Source of the DNA: Streptomyces sp. MUM 178J
GTDB taxonomy: Bacteria; Actinomycetota; Actinomycetes; Streptomycetales; Streptomycetaceae
Length of the DNA stretch: 33,654 nt
Assembly (NCBI RefSeq): GCF_022414575.1
Contig: NZ_JADWYQ010000059.1
Location: 1 to 33,654, forward strand
Reading direction: 5' to 3'
Numbering within the stretch: position 1 is the first letter of the stretch; each line of letters starts with the position of its first letter. The translations under genes and the position numbers were made by a program. Below the pieces are notes generated by a model, which did no database searches, was not told the DNA's origin, and saw nothing but the letters and a program-made list of their open reading frames with translations. Below are positions 24,099-31,656 of this stretch, piece after piece.

Positions 24099-24560
24099 GT
24101 GACCGTCGTACACGAACGTCCCGCGACCGACGCGCGGACACTGCTCAGCGCTGACCTGCGGGAAACCCTCGCAGCCAACATGCGCGCCAAGTTCCCCGAC
24201 ATGACCCGGAACACGGCGCACCGGGGCATCGGGCAGATGCTCGCCTTCCTTGCCGTCGGCGCCCGCAGCGATGCGCCGTTCAGCCCGTCGCCCCTAGTCG
24301 ATGACTTCTGGCACGCCTTCCTGCTCCACACCAAGGCATATCAGGAGTTCTGCACGCAGACACTCGGGAAGTTCGTCCACCATCAGCCGGGCTTCCTCGA
24401 CAAGGAGGAACACGGCGGCGGCAAGGCCTTGCGCGCCCGCACTGTCGACGCCATCGCCGCGGCAGGATTCATCGTCGACATGGAGTTCTGGCCCGAGCTG
24501 GACATCGCTGACTGCTCACAGTGCCACGCCAACTGCCACAACAGCCCCAAGCACGTCTGA
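24099..24560 (+). CDS. Small protein with WH motif and CxxCxxxC/His-rich tail
   Basis: 153 residues from GTG 24099, with a near-perfect AAGGAGG eight bases upstream. The core, LVDDFWHAFLLHTKAYQEFCTQTLGKFVHHQPG, resembles the (D)xxWHxxxLxxxxYxxFC pattern of GRDP-like (PF07173) proteins and related small bacterial proteins. The tail reads MEFWPELDIADCSQCHANCHNSPKHV, with three Cys and several His in a 15-residue stretch, likely a metal site. There is a CxxCH heme-c-like string, but with no signal peptide heme attachment is unlikely. Probably cytoplasmic; function unknown. It lies between the membrane peptide and the phosphotransferase. Confidence 0.7.
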   Translation: MTVVHERPATDARTLLSADLRETLAANMRAKFPDMTRNTAHRGIGQMLAFLAVGARSDAPFSPSPLVDDFWHAFLLHTKAYQEFCTQTLGKFVHHQPGFLDKEEHGGGKALRARTVDAIAAAGFIVDMEFWPELDIADCSQCHANCHNSPKHV

Positions 24561-24645
24561 CACACCCTGCGGCCGGTCCCCGTCTTGTGCCACGCTGTGG
24601 CCGAGGCGGGGGTCGGCTTCCGTTCTGCACGAGGAGAGATCGCGG

Positions 24646-25446
24646 GTGGATCGCACCGCATGGCAGGAGCTCCCGCCCGCAGCCCGAGAGGCTGTCGAGA
24701 AGCACACCGGGCCCGTAGAGCACGCGGATACCGCGGGGAACGGGGTGATGTCCCGCCTTGCCTGCACCCTGCACACCGCCTCGGGACGCTTGTTCGTCAA
24801 GGGAACCCGGCTTGATGACGAGGCGGCATGGATGTACGACTACGAGGCTCGGGTCACTCGGTGCGCGCCGCGAGCTCCCCACGTGCTCTGGCAGGTCGAG
24901 GCGGGCGGGTGGCTGCTTATTGGCTACGAGTTCATCGACGGCCACCACCCCGGCCTCGCCCCCGGCTCGCCCGACCTTGCCCCGCTGGTCGACACGCTCA
25001 CCGCCATGTCGGCTGTCCCGTGGCCCGAGGCGGTCCGAAAGAAGCCGCTTCATGTGCGGTGGGCCGGTTTCTTCCCCGCCGACCGCACGCCCGACCTTGA
25101 AGGCGGGGCCCTGGTGCACTCGGACGTTTCGGCGTTGAACATGCTCGCTACCGCCGACGGCATCCGACTCTTGGACTGGGCACTCGCCTGCCCTGGGCCG
25201 AACTGGGCCGACACCGGGTTCACGGTGGTGCGGCTCGTCCATGCCGGGCACACCCCCGAGCAGGCTGAAGAGGTCGCCCGCGAAGTTCTGGCGTATCGAG
25301 CTGCTGCTCCAACTGCTGTCAGCACCTTCGCGCATGCCCTGCACGCTCTCTGGGAGAGCAGGGAAAGGGCCGACCCGCTACCGCACCGCGCCGCTTTGAC
25401 GGCCGCCGCTCGGTCCTGGGCCGCGCATCGCGATCTCATCAGGTGA
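24646..25446 (+). CDS. APH/choline kinase-like phosphotransferase
   Basis: 266 residues from GTG 24646 (VDRTAWQELPPAAREAV), with GGAGAG upstream. Features of the APH (PF01636) kinase fold: GRLFVKGTRLDDEAAWMYDYEARV (Lys and the following Glu region), hinge WLLIGYEFIDGHH, catalytic loop LVHSDVSALNMLATADG (HxD...N) and metal-binding LLDWALACPGPNWADTG in place of DFG. So catalytic residues are present. Substrate may be a small molecule; a role in aminoglycoside resistance is not implied. It ends the XRE operon, with a short hairpin after it. Confidence 0.85.
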   Translation: MDRTAWQELPPAAREAVEKHTGPVEHADTAGNGVMSRLACTLHTASGRLFVKGTRLDDEAAWMYDYEARVTRCAPRAPHVLWQVEAGGWLLIGYEFIDGHHPGLAPGSPDLAPLVDTLTAMSAVPWPEAVRKKPLHVRWAGFFPADRTPDLEGGALVHSDVSALNMLATADGIRLLDWALACPGPNWADTGFTVVRLVHAGHTPEQAEEVAREVLAYRAAAPTAVSTFAHALHALWESRERADPLPHRAALTAAARSWAAHRDLIR

Positions 25447-25455
25447 CCGTCGATA

Positions 25456-25473
25456 CTGCCTGAAATCAGGCAG
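25456..25473 (+). terminator. Short hairpin after the phosphotransferase gene
   Basis: CTGCCTG (25456-25462) and CAGGCAG (25467-25473) enclose AAAT; 7-bp stem ten bases after the stop codon. Modest terminator. Confidence 0.5.
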
Positions 25474-25702
25474 GACGTCACGCAGGAGCAGAGTTGTTGA
25501 GACGGGAGGGTAACCGAAGGCCAGCACCAGGGGTAGGGGTCACCCCCGTGGCTTCGTTCATCTGCGGGCGAGCCCGACGCCTCCCGGCGGGTCGTCCGGC
25601 ACCAGCCGCCTGGCAGTTGACGAAGTGTTCTGGCCGCCCTTGCCCGGCGCCGCGCGCAGCCCGCACTGTTCCTGCGCGTACACCGAGAGGGAAGGACGTG
25701 CC

Positions 25703-26704
25703 ATGCCCGCCGTCACCGTCGACGACCTGCTCCTGCTGAAGCGGGTGCGCCGCCCGGACCCCGCGCTGACCGCCGAGCGGCGGGTACGGGGCGTCATCAC
25801 TGCGGAGCCCGGCTTCGAGGGGGCCGGCTTCCCCATCCGCCGCGCCTTCCCCGGGCCGATCGCGCCCCGGCACACCGACCCGTTCCTGATGCTCGACCAC
25901 GTCGGGGCCGTCGACTACGCCCCCGGCGACGCCAAGGGCGCGCCCTGGCATCCGCACCGCGGCTTCGAGACCGTCTCCTACGTCCTGGACGGCGCGGTCG
26001 CACACCAGGACTCCAACGGCGGCGGCGGGATCATCGAAGGCGGCGACACCCAGTGGATGACCGCGGGGTCCGGCATCCTGCACGACGAGATGCCCACCGA
26101 GGAGATGCTCGCCCGCGGCGGCGTCATGCACTCCTTCCAGCTGTGGGTCAACCTTCCGGCCGCCGACAAGTGGAACCCGCCCCGCTACCAGGACATCCGC
26201 GGCGACAAGCTGACCCTGCTCAGTTCCGCGGACGGCGGCGCGCTGATCCGGCTGATCGCGGGCGAACTCGACGGCCACCGGGGTCCGGGCGCGACGGCCA
26301 CCCCCATCATCCTCGTCCACGCCACCCTCAGCCCCGGCGCCCGCCTCGAACTGCCCTGGCCCGCCGGCTTCAACGCCCTCGCCTACGCCTTCGGCGGCCA
26401 GGGCACGGCGGGTCCGGAGAACCGCGGGCTGCGGGAGGGCCAGCTTGCCCTGTTCGGCGAGGAGGGCGGCGCGCTCGGCGTGACCGCGGCCGCGCGGCAG
26501 GAGGGCCCGGCGGACGACTTCGACCTGCTGATCTTCGGCGGCCGGCCGATCCGCGAACCGATCGCCCGGTACGGGCCGTTCGTGATGAACACCCGCGACG
26601 AGATCGCCCAGGCGGTCGAGGACTACCGCTCCGGCCGCCTCGGCACGGTCCCGGCGGAGCATGCGGACGTGCCGGACGGCGGCGGCGCGCCGGCGGCGGA
26701 CTGA
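25703..26704 (+). CDS. Pirin family protein
   Basis: 333 residues from ATG 25703 with AAGGA nearby. Pirins are bicupin proteins; some bacterial members have quercetin 2,3-dioxygenase activity and others act as regulators. Family landmarks: FLMLDHVGAVDY, PHRGFETVSYVLDGAVAHQDSNGG with metal-binding His residues, GDTQWMTAGSGILHDEMP, the HSFQLWVNLPAADKWNPPRYQDI motif, a second cupin (LPWPAGFNALAYAFGGQG...QLALFGEE) and the pirin C-terminal GGRPIREPIARYGPFVMNTRDEI. Full length. The N-terminal 30 residues are an extension. Only 11 bases separate it from the aquaporin gene, so they are probably co-transcribed. Confidence 0.93.
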   Translation: MPAVTVDDLLLLKRVRRPDPALTAERRVRGVITAEPGFEGAGFPIRRAFPGPIAPRHTDPFLMLDHVGAVDYAPGDAKGAPWHPHRGFETVSYVLDGAVAHQDSNGGGGIIEGGDTQWMTAGSGILHDEMPTEEMLARGGVMHSFQLWVNLPAADKWNPPRYQDIRGDKLTLLSSADGGALIRLIAGELDGHRGPGATATPIILVHATLSPGARLELPWPAGFNALAYAFGGQGTAGPENRGLREGQLALFGEEGGALGVTAAARQEGPADDFDLLIFGGRPIREPIARYGPFVMNTRDEIAQAVEDYRSGRLGTVPAEHADVPDGGGAPAAD

Positions 26705-26715
26705 CGGGGGACGCC

Positions 26716-27603
26716 ATGACGACCGACACGCCGGGGACCCGCCGCACTCACCGTCGTACGAGCGCCGGAACGCCCGCCACCGGACCTGCCACCGCGCCCG
26801 CCACGCCCACTGCGCGTGCCACGCCCGACACTCCTGAGACGCGCCCCCTGCGCCTCCGCACGGCCCTGTACGAGTGCGCACTCACGACCGGCACACTCTT
26901 CGCCGTGGTCACCGCGGCCCGCTGGATGTTCCTGCCCGACTCCCCTCTCGCCTCCGTGCTGTCCACCTCGGAGAGCCGACTGGCGGCGATGGCGCTGATG
27001 GTCGGCGCGATCGTCACCACGGTCCTCGGCCCGGCCATGCGCAGGGGCACAGCCGGCCACCTCAACCCGGCGGTCACCCTGGCCCTCTGGCTGCTGCGCG
27101 TCTTCCCCGGCCGCGCCGTCGCCCCCTTCGTCGCAGCCCAGCTGACCGGCTCCCTCGCCGGTGTGGCCCTGGCCCGCCTGGTGTGGGGCGAGGGGACATC
27201 CCAGATCGGCTACGCAGCCCTCGCGCCGTCCCCGGACTGGCACACCGGCGCGGTGTTCCTCGCGGAGGCGGGCTGTATGACGGCCATCATGCTGATCGTC
27301 GCCATCGCCATCGCCCGCCCGCGACTGGCCGCCCGCCTTCCCCTGCTGATCGGCGCCTCGGTCGCCGCGGTCATCTACTTCTTCGGCCCCCTCTCGGGCG
27401 GCGGCGTCAACCCGGCCCGCCAACTGGGCCCGGCCCTGCTGTCCGGCCGTACGGATCTGCTGTGGGTGTATCTGGCCGCACCGGTCGTGGGCGCGGTGCT
27501 GGCGGCGGGCATCTCGGCGGCGCTGCGGCCGTCGGCGTCCGTACGCCAGGCCGAGCCGGCCGCCGCGGCGGCGTCTGAGGATGCGGCCCCGGTGAGCCGG
27601 TGA
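26716..27603 (+). CDS. Aquaporin/MIP family channel
   Basis: 295 residues from ATG 26716. After a Thr/Pro/Ala-rich N-terminus (about 45 residues), six membrane segments are visible together with the two NPA boxes: GHLNPAVTLALWLLRVFPG (first) and GGGVNPARQLGPALL (second). AEAGCMTAIMLIVAIAI and VYLAAPVVGAVLAAG are other family landmarks. The selectivity-filter position just after the second NPA (R) is present. Permeant (water, glycerol or other) cannot be told. It follows pirin closely. Confidence 0.92.
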   Translation: MTTDTPGTRRTHRRTSAGTPATGPATAPATPTARATPDTPETRPLRLRTALYECALTTGTLFAVVTAARWMFLPDSPLASVLSTSESRLAAMALMVGAIVTTVLGPAMRRGTAGHLNPAVTLALWLLRVFPGRAVAPFVAAQLTGSLAGVALARLVWGEGTSQIGYAALAPSPDWHTGAVFLAEAGCMTAIMLIVAIAIARPRLAARLPLLIGASVAAVIYFFGPLSGGGVNPARQLGPALLSGRTDLLWVYLAAPVVGAVLAAGISAALRPSASVRQAEPAAAAASEDAAPVSR

Positions 27604-27616
27604 GGGGGACGAGTGT

Positions 27617-27847
27617 TCAAAGACTGCCGACCATCAGGATGGTGACGGACACGGTTGCGCCGTCGAATGACTTTGTTGCTGCCTGGCGGAAACGGTTCGA
27701 CGGCAAGGCGATCGACCGCCCTCCGCATTTGGTGAGGGCCCGTCCGACCCCGTCCGGCGTGAACGGGACATCAGGACCGGTGTAACCCGATTCGTCGCGG
27801 GCGGCGCTACACGCCTCTGCCCAGTGGTCGGTCGTGCTGCTGCTCAT
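27617..27847 (-). CDS. Hypothetical small protein (76 aa), uncertain
   Basis: Starts at ATG 27847 (MSSSTTDHWAEACSAARDESGYTGPDVPFTP) and ends 14 bases from the aquaporin stop, convergent with it. Codon third positions are mostly G/C (about three-quarters), which suits a coding frame, but the ribosome site is weak and no family is recognised. It could be a remnant of a larger gene in this less GC-rich region. No membrane or signal segment. Confidence 0.4.
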   Translation of the reverse strand: MSSSTTDHWAEACSAARDESGYTGPDVPFTPDGVGRALTKCGGRSIALPSNRFRQAATKSFDGATVSVTILMVGSL

Positions 27848-28222
27848 CAGGCGGCCTGCCTTCCTGCCTGCACTGGTCACTGATGTCACGGCTTGGACCG
27901 TGACAGTGATCCGCTCCCCTGGAACGCATCCGGCGAGGACTGACGCACAGTCGCGTGGAACGGAACGAGAAGGTGCCGAGGGCGACCGGGCGTGTCCCGT
28001 GTCGGTGAACGCAAATGGGGACAGAGGCGCGCCAGATTACTACGCGGAATCCGGGCGCGCGGGTGCTCGATCGGAAAGGCTGCACATGGCCGCGACCATC
28101 GCGCCCTCGCGGCTGCGGACCCTGTATACGGAACCTTTTCCCAGGCGTTGATCGCGCTGCCGTACAACCGGAGCACGAACCCGGCGATGGCGCACAACGC
28201 CCGTCATGTGATCCGCGCGGCG
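27848..28222. other. Gene-poor stretch, less GC-rich
   Basis: No convincing gene. A plus-strand frame ending at 28237 (…LIALPYNRSTNPAMAHNARHVIRAALGES) has a sensible-looking last 30 residues that may be the 3' remnant of an unidentified gene; the upstream part is not protein-like. The stretch lies between the small ORF and the TauD terminator. Confidence 0.4.
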
Positions 28223-28250
28223 CTGGGGGAGAGCTGAAGCCCTCCCCCAG
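28223..28250 (-). terminator. Hairpin after the TauD-family gene
   Basis: CTGGGGGAG (28223-28231) pairs with CTCCCCCAG (28242-28250), loop ten bases, 10 bases beyond the TauD stop on the minus strand. Confidence 0.7.
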
Positions 28251-28259
28251 AGGCGGCCC

Positions 28260-29201
28260 TCAGAAGGGCCGGTCGCCGGCGATGGCGACGCGTTCGGCCA
28301 CGCGGCGGTGCGAGCCGTAGTCGTTCACCGCGTAGTGCTGCGTGGCGCGGTTGTCCCAGAAGGCGACGTCCCCGGCCTGCCAACGGAACCGCACCTGGTA
28401 CTCCGGGACATGCGCCTGCTGGAAGAGGAAGCGCAGCAGCCGGTCGCTCTCCTCGCGCTCCATGCCCGTGATCCGGGTGGTGAAGGACGTGTTGACGAAC
28501 AGCATCCGCCGCCCCGTCTCCGGGTGGGTGCGCACCACCGGGTGCTCCACGGGCGGGAAGACGTCCTGGAGCGGGGCGAGCCGCTCGGGGCCGTAGAAGC
28601 GGGCGAACCCGGGTATGTAGTCATGGACGGCGCTCGCGCCGTCGACGCGGTCCTTCACCTCCTGCGGGAGGTTGTCGTACGCGGCGGCCATGTCCGCCCA
28701 CATCGTGTCCCCGCCGAGCGGCGGCGCCTCGCGCAGCTGGAGCACCGCGCCGAGCGCAGGCCGTTCGCGGAAGGTGACATCGGCGTGCCAGACGTTCTCG
28801 AAGGTCGGCACGGACCCGCTGCCCTTGTCAAAGCGGACGACGTCGTCGCTGGAGCCGCTGGCGAGCAGCGGATTGGTCTCCAGCTCCCCCCAGTTGCCGG
28901 CGAAGGCCCGCTGCTGCGCGGAGGTGAGGTGCTGCCCGCGGAAGAAGAGCACCTTCCACTCCAGCAGCGCCCGGTTCAGCTCCTCGCGCAGCGCGTCCCC
29001 GAGCGGTCGCCCCAGGTCCACACCCCGCACTTCGGCCCCGATCGTGCATCCCTGCGGCACCACCTCGAACAGCTCGTACGGCCGCTCCTGCCACCCCTCG
29101 GGCAGCCGCCGCAGCGTGCGGGGCCCTTCGTACATCCCGTCCTCGGGCACGTGCGCGTGGCGCAGCGCTGCGGTCGACGGTCCGGCGTTGATGACGGTCA
29201 T
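28260..29201 (-). CDS. TauD/TfdA-family Fe(II)/2-oxoglutarate dioxygenase
   Basis: 313 residues from ATG 29201 (MTVINAGPSTAALRHAHVPEDG). Family features: GCTIGAEVRGVDLGRPL, LLEWKVLFFRGQHLTSAQQRAFAGNWGELETNPL, the facial-triad HxD in FENVWHADVTFRERPALGAVLQLREAPPLGGDTMWADMAAAYDNLP, RTHPETGRRMLFVNTSFTTRI and the distal His with the 2-oxoglutarate Arg in DNRATQHYAVNDYGSHRRVAERVAIAG. All three iron ligands and the Arg are present, so it should be active, using O2 and 2-oxoglutarate on a sulfonate, amino acid or other small substrate. The N-terminal 30 residues are longer than in TauD. Not linked by operon to sulfonate transporters here. Confidence 0.9.
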   Translation of the reverse strand: MTVINAGPSTAALRHAHVPEDGMYEGPRTLRRLPEGWQERPYELFEVVPQGCTIGAEVRGVDLGRPLGDALREELNRALLEWKVLFFRGQHLTSAQQRAFAGNWGELETNPLLASGSSDDVVRFDKGSGSVPTFENVWHADVTFRERPALGAVLQLREAPPLGGDTMWADMAAAYDNLPQEVKDRVDGASAVHDYIPGFARFYGPERLAPLQDVFPPVEHPVVRTHPETGRRMLFVNTSFTTRITGMEREESDRLLRFLFQQAHVPEYQVRFRWQAGDVAFWDNRATQHYAVNDYGSHRRVAERVAIAGDRPF

Positions 29202-29848
29202 GGAGTCTCTTCTCGTTCGCGTTGTCTGGCGTCGGACGACGGACGGTGTGAGACATGTGCCCTCAAGCGCCGTGAACGAAGGACTCCGGAGACGTACTGC
29301 TCCGCCTGATCCGGTCATGCGTGAAGACGACCGGCAAACCCGAACCGCGGCGCCCATCGAGCACACGGCTCGACGGCGACCCGGCTAGCGACCCGAGCGC
29401 TCGCACCCGTCCCGATCCGGGACGCGCAGAGGCCCCGTCGTGGTGTCGTAGCGGCATTCGGTCATGGCGACGATTGTGTGAGCCGGGGATTGTCCTGTCA
29501 ATCGGGCGCTGCACTGGAGCGAGGCGAGCCGCTCGGAGCGGGCGAACCCGGGGATGTAGTGGCGAGGCGGCGCACGAGTGGCGCCGCGCCGCTGAGCACC
29601 CGCACGACCCCAGGCGGCCGCTGCGACCAAAGGCCGCATCCCGGACGGCTCGCCCGCCCTGGCGGAAGGACGGCCCAGTTGGAGCGTGTCCGCCCCGGAC
29701 GGTACTTCGACATGTTCCGTACTCAGAGTGGCTTGATCTGGATTGTTGTGAGCTGGTCAGCCGTGATCTGCTGTCGACGGCCCAAGAGGGCCCAGTTCGG
29801 GACGGAGTCGTGGGGTGTCGGAGGGGGCAGATTCTGGGGATCAATCCC
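29202..29848. other. Intergenic region with a TauD remnant
   Basis: About 650 bases of mixed composition. The first part is the TauD promoter region. 29514-29560 is the TauD fragment listed separately. From 29693 to 29800 the DNA is noticeably less GC-rich (CTTGATCTGGATTGTTGTG). ATTGTCCTGTCAAT (29489-29502) is a near-palindrome. I see no gene. Confidence 0.5.
29514..29560 (-). pseudogene. Remnant of a second TauD-like gene
   Basis: This short stretch matches the intact TauD gene around 28567-28622 with few changes and a nine-base deletion. On the minus strand it reads HYIPGFARSERLASLQ against HDYIPGFARFYGPERLAPLQ. Sequence on both sides does not continue the match. It is therefore a fragment of a decayed copy, or a small duplication of the neighbour. 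Confidence 0.7.
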
Positions 29849-30307
29849 GTGTCATGGCGGAGCATCGTGTGCACGGCCGTGTCCATGATGTGCGTGACCG
29901 GATGCATGGGTGGCGGTCGGGGCGACGACGTGGCCCCTTCTGCATCCGTGTCTCCAACTGAGACCAGGGTCTCTGCACCGGAACTGATCGCCCCTGACGT
30001 GCAGGACGGTGCGCGCGAAGTCGTCGCGCGCGGGCCCACGTCGGCGCGTACGTGGACCTCCGAGGAGTTCAGTGCGCCGCCTGGAGCGCTGTGGATCGGG
30101 CTGCGCTGCCAGGCCGCTGATCCGGACGCTGTGGTCACCACGGATGTCATGGGCGCATCGATCGGCAACCTGTGCCGGAAGAACAACCTCCACCAGATCG
30201 TCCTCGCAGAGGAACGCGCAGGGCGGTTGACGATAACGGCGGATTCCGGCGCGGTGTGGGTCGTCAGCATTCAGACCGGCCCTGACGAGGTTGCCAGGGA
30301 CCACTGA
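29849..30307 (+). CDS. Small putative lipoprotein
   Basis: 152 residues from GTG 29849 (VSWRSIVCTAVSMMCVTGCMGGG). Lipobox VTGC at about residue 20 suggests lipid attachment and an extracellular location. The mature part starts with a Ser/Pro/Thr-rich linker (APSASVSPTETRVS) and continues with a compact domain, TWTSEEFSAPPGALWIGLRCQAADPDAVVTTDVMGASIGNLCRKNNLHQIVL, with two Cys that may form a disulfide. No family is recognised. The start is chosen for the signal; the ribosome site is weak. A hairpin follows the stop. Confidence 0.62.
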   Translation: MSWRSIVCTAVSMMCVTGCMGGGRGDDVAPSASVSPTETRVSAPELIAPDVQDGAREVVARGPTSARTWTSEEFSAPPGALWIGLRCQAADPDAVVTTDVMGASIGNLCRKNNLHQIVLAEERAGRLTITADSGAVWVVSIQTGPDEVARDH

Positions 30308-30325
30308 GAGGGCGGTGTGGGAGTG

Positions 30326-30350
30326 TTTAGGTGATTTCTCGTCACCTGAA
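30326..30350 (+). terminator. Hairpin after the lipoprotein gene
   Basis: TTTAGGTGA (30326-30334) pairs with TCACCTGAA (30342-30350), one G-U pair, loop seven bases, 18 bases after the stop. Confidence 0.6.
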
Positions 30351-30555
30351 TGTGTGGCAGGGCGGATCCCGCTCAGTCGGTGGCCATGGGCGTGATGGGC
30401 CGGTTGCCGGGGCCCAGGCGCATCCGGCGGAAATCGCGTCCCAAGAAATCCCAGGGAAAGGCGCATCTTTGCAGTTCGCAGGGGTGGTATTCCCGCATTT
30501 CCCCAGCCACCCCGAACCTGGGGCGGACCGAGGTAAGTGTGGGTATGAGCACCAT

Positions 30556-30576
30556 GCCCCGCCGGACCAGCGGGGC
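30556..30576 (+). other. Hairpin in the leader of the peptidoglycan-binding gene
   Basis: GCCCCGC (30556-30562) and GCGGGGC (30570-30576) with a seven-base loop, 23 bases before the GTG start. CCCCAG/CTGGGG (30501-30523) forms another. They may shape the leader; function not known. Confidence 0.4.
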
Positions 30577-30598
30577 TGATCGCCAAGAAGGGAACATT

Positions 30599-31108
30599 GT
30601 GCACTCTCGCATCAAGGTCGGCATAGCCATCGCTGCCGTCGTACTCGCCAGCGCCGTGACTGCTTCGCCCGCGAACGCCAGCGTATCCAGTGGCTACCTG
30701 GATGGCTCTGGAGCTGTGACCAACGACTGGGGCGATGAGGGCCTGCTGTCCACCACCAGCTACAACCACAGCAACCTCGCCGGGTGGTGGCAGCAGATCC
30801 TGTACTCGGACGGGTATCTCGAAGCCGGGAGCCAGGATTGCTGGTTCGGGCCGAAAACGGAGGCCGCTACCAAGGCATGGCAGCGCGACCACGGCCTGGT
30901 CGCCGACGGCATCGTCGGCCCCAACACCTGGGGCAAGGCAGACGACAAGCTGTACTGGAACAGCAGTCGCGGTTACATCCAGTACCGGGGCGACAAGTAC
31001 ACCCGTGGCCCGATCTACCGTGACTCCCAGGGCCGGTACTACGCCTACTATGAGGGCGCGGCGTACTACGTGTCCTACACCGTCGCTAACGTCCCCACCT
31101 GTAGCTGA
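30599..31108 (+). CDS. Secreted peptidoglycan-binding protein
   Basis: 169 residues from GTG 30599, AAGGGA seven bases upstream. Signal peptide: basic start, AAVVLASAVTAS, cleavage near PANAS. A peptidoglycan-binding (PF01471-like) domain follows at about residues 60-105: LAGWWQQILYSDGYLE...CWFGPKTEAATKAWQRDHGLVADGIVGPNTWG. The C-terminal 60 residues are Tyr-rich (GYIQYRGDKYTRGPIYRDSQGRYYAYYEGAAYYVSYTVANVPTC). So it is a small wall-associated protein without catalytic domain. Similar small secreted PG-binding proteins exist in Streptomyces, some with peptidase-inhibitor or structural roles; none is claimed here. Flanked downstream by an IS630 fragment. Confidence 0.85.
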   Translation: MHSRIKVGIAIAAVVLASAVTASPANASVSSGYLDGSGAVTNDWGDEGLLSTTSYNHSNLAGWWQQILYSDGYLEAGSQDCWFGPKTEAATKAWQRDHGLVADGIVGPNTWGKADDKLYWNSSRGYIQYRGDKYTRGPIYRDSQGRYYAYYEGAAYYVSYTVANVPTCS

Positions 31109-31146
31109 CACCCAACAGCAACCGCCTCCGGGCACCCACCCCGCCG

Positions 31147-31380
31147 GGCCGGATACACTTCATGGTCTTCACCGAGAGCTTCACCGCCGAGGTGATGTGC
31201 CGCTTCCTGGAGCGGATCGCCGGCCACTTCGACCACAAGGTCCATCTCGTGGTCGACGGGCACTCCGCCCACCGCTCGCGGAAGGTCCGTGACTGGCTTG
31301 CCGCCCATCCCGACGATGCCAAGCTGCGCTTCCGAACGGCTCGGGAGATTGACGACAGGCTGAAGTGCCTTGATCGATAG
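31147..31380 (+). pseudogene. IS630-family transposase fragment
   Basis: In-frame GRIHFMVFTESFTAEVMCRFLERIAGHFDHKVHLVVDGHSAHRSRKVRDWLAAHPD is the middle of an IS630-family DDE transposase, containing the second catalytic Asp (VVDGHSAHRS). The upstream two-thirds is missing. After about residue 60 the match ends: the usual PSYSPELNPDE is replaced by unrelated RTAREIDDRLKCLDR and a stop. No inverted repeats are visible. It is a dead remnant, marking a past insertion site. Confidence 0.85.
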
Positions 31381-31427
31381 AGGTGCCGAGGGTCGAATGG
31401 CCTGTGCGCCTGACGCTGGGGGAGTTC

Positions 31428-31571
31428 ATGAGTGATCTCGTCGATCTGTTGCTCCGTGCGCTGAAGGGGCTGACGCGAGTTGCTTCTGCTGCCCTTGAGT
31501 ACATCAATCTCCGTGATGGAGCACGTGCCTTCAGGCGAGATCTGAGGCGCATGCGCCGGGACGGGAAGTAG
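31428..31571 (+). CDS. Small amphipathic peptide ORF (47 aa)
   Basis: ATG 31428 with GGGGGAG at good spacing. MSDLVDLLLRALKGLTRVASAALEYINL is an amphipathic helix, followed by a strongly basic end (RAFRRDLRRMRRDGK). A perfect 13-bp hairpin follows 13 bases after its stop, which supports a real transcription unit. No homologue recognised. Could be a membrane-active peptide or the relic of a larger gene; the in-frame GTG at 31383 would add 15 residues. Confidence 0.5.
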   Translation: MSDLVDLLLRALKGLTRVASAALEYINLRDGARAFRRDLRRMRRDGK

Positions 31572-31584
31572 CAGCAACCGTAAG

Positions 31585-31616
31585 GGGCCGGGCCTCGGGA
31601 ACGCGAGGCCCGGCCC
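31585..31616. terminator. 13-bp hairpin between convergent genes
   Basis: GGGCCGGGCCTCG (31585-31597) pairs perfectly with CGAGGCCCGGCCC (31604-31616), loop six bases. Probably serves both the small ORF (plus) and the DUF6081-type gene (minus). Confidence 0.75.
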
Positions 31617-31656
31617 TGCTGTGTCCACTGACGGGCAGCCTGGCGTGTCGGAGGCG

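Noticed and set aside
24539..24560. Heme c attachment site in the 153-residue protein
   Set aside because: CxxCH is present but there is no signal peptide or membrane segment, and cytochrome c maturation occurs outside the membrane.
24646..25446. Aminoglycoside resistance gene
   Set aside because: The kinase fold is clear, but the APH family covers many substrates and nothing here points to antibiotics.
27992..28237. Plus-strand 81-residue ORF between aquaporin and TauD
   Set aside because: First 50 residues are Arg-rich and unlike a protein; only the last 30 look plausible. No ribosome site. Kept only as a note on a possible gene remnant.
29836..29848. T-arm-like string (GGGATCAATCCC) suggesting a tRNA or attachment site
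   Set aside because: No acceptor, D-arm or anticodon arm can be formed around it; it is a simple inverted repeat.
30308..30598. ydaO-type c-di-AMP riboswitch before the PG-binding gene
   Set aside because: GAACCTGGGGCGGACCGAGG looks partly like the GGGGTGAATC block, and ydaO often precedes wall-protein genes, but the conserved CCGACAGCTAACC block is missing. An Rfam scan would settle it.
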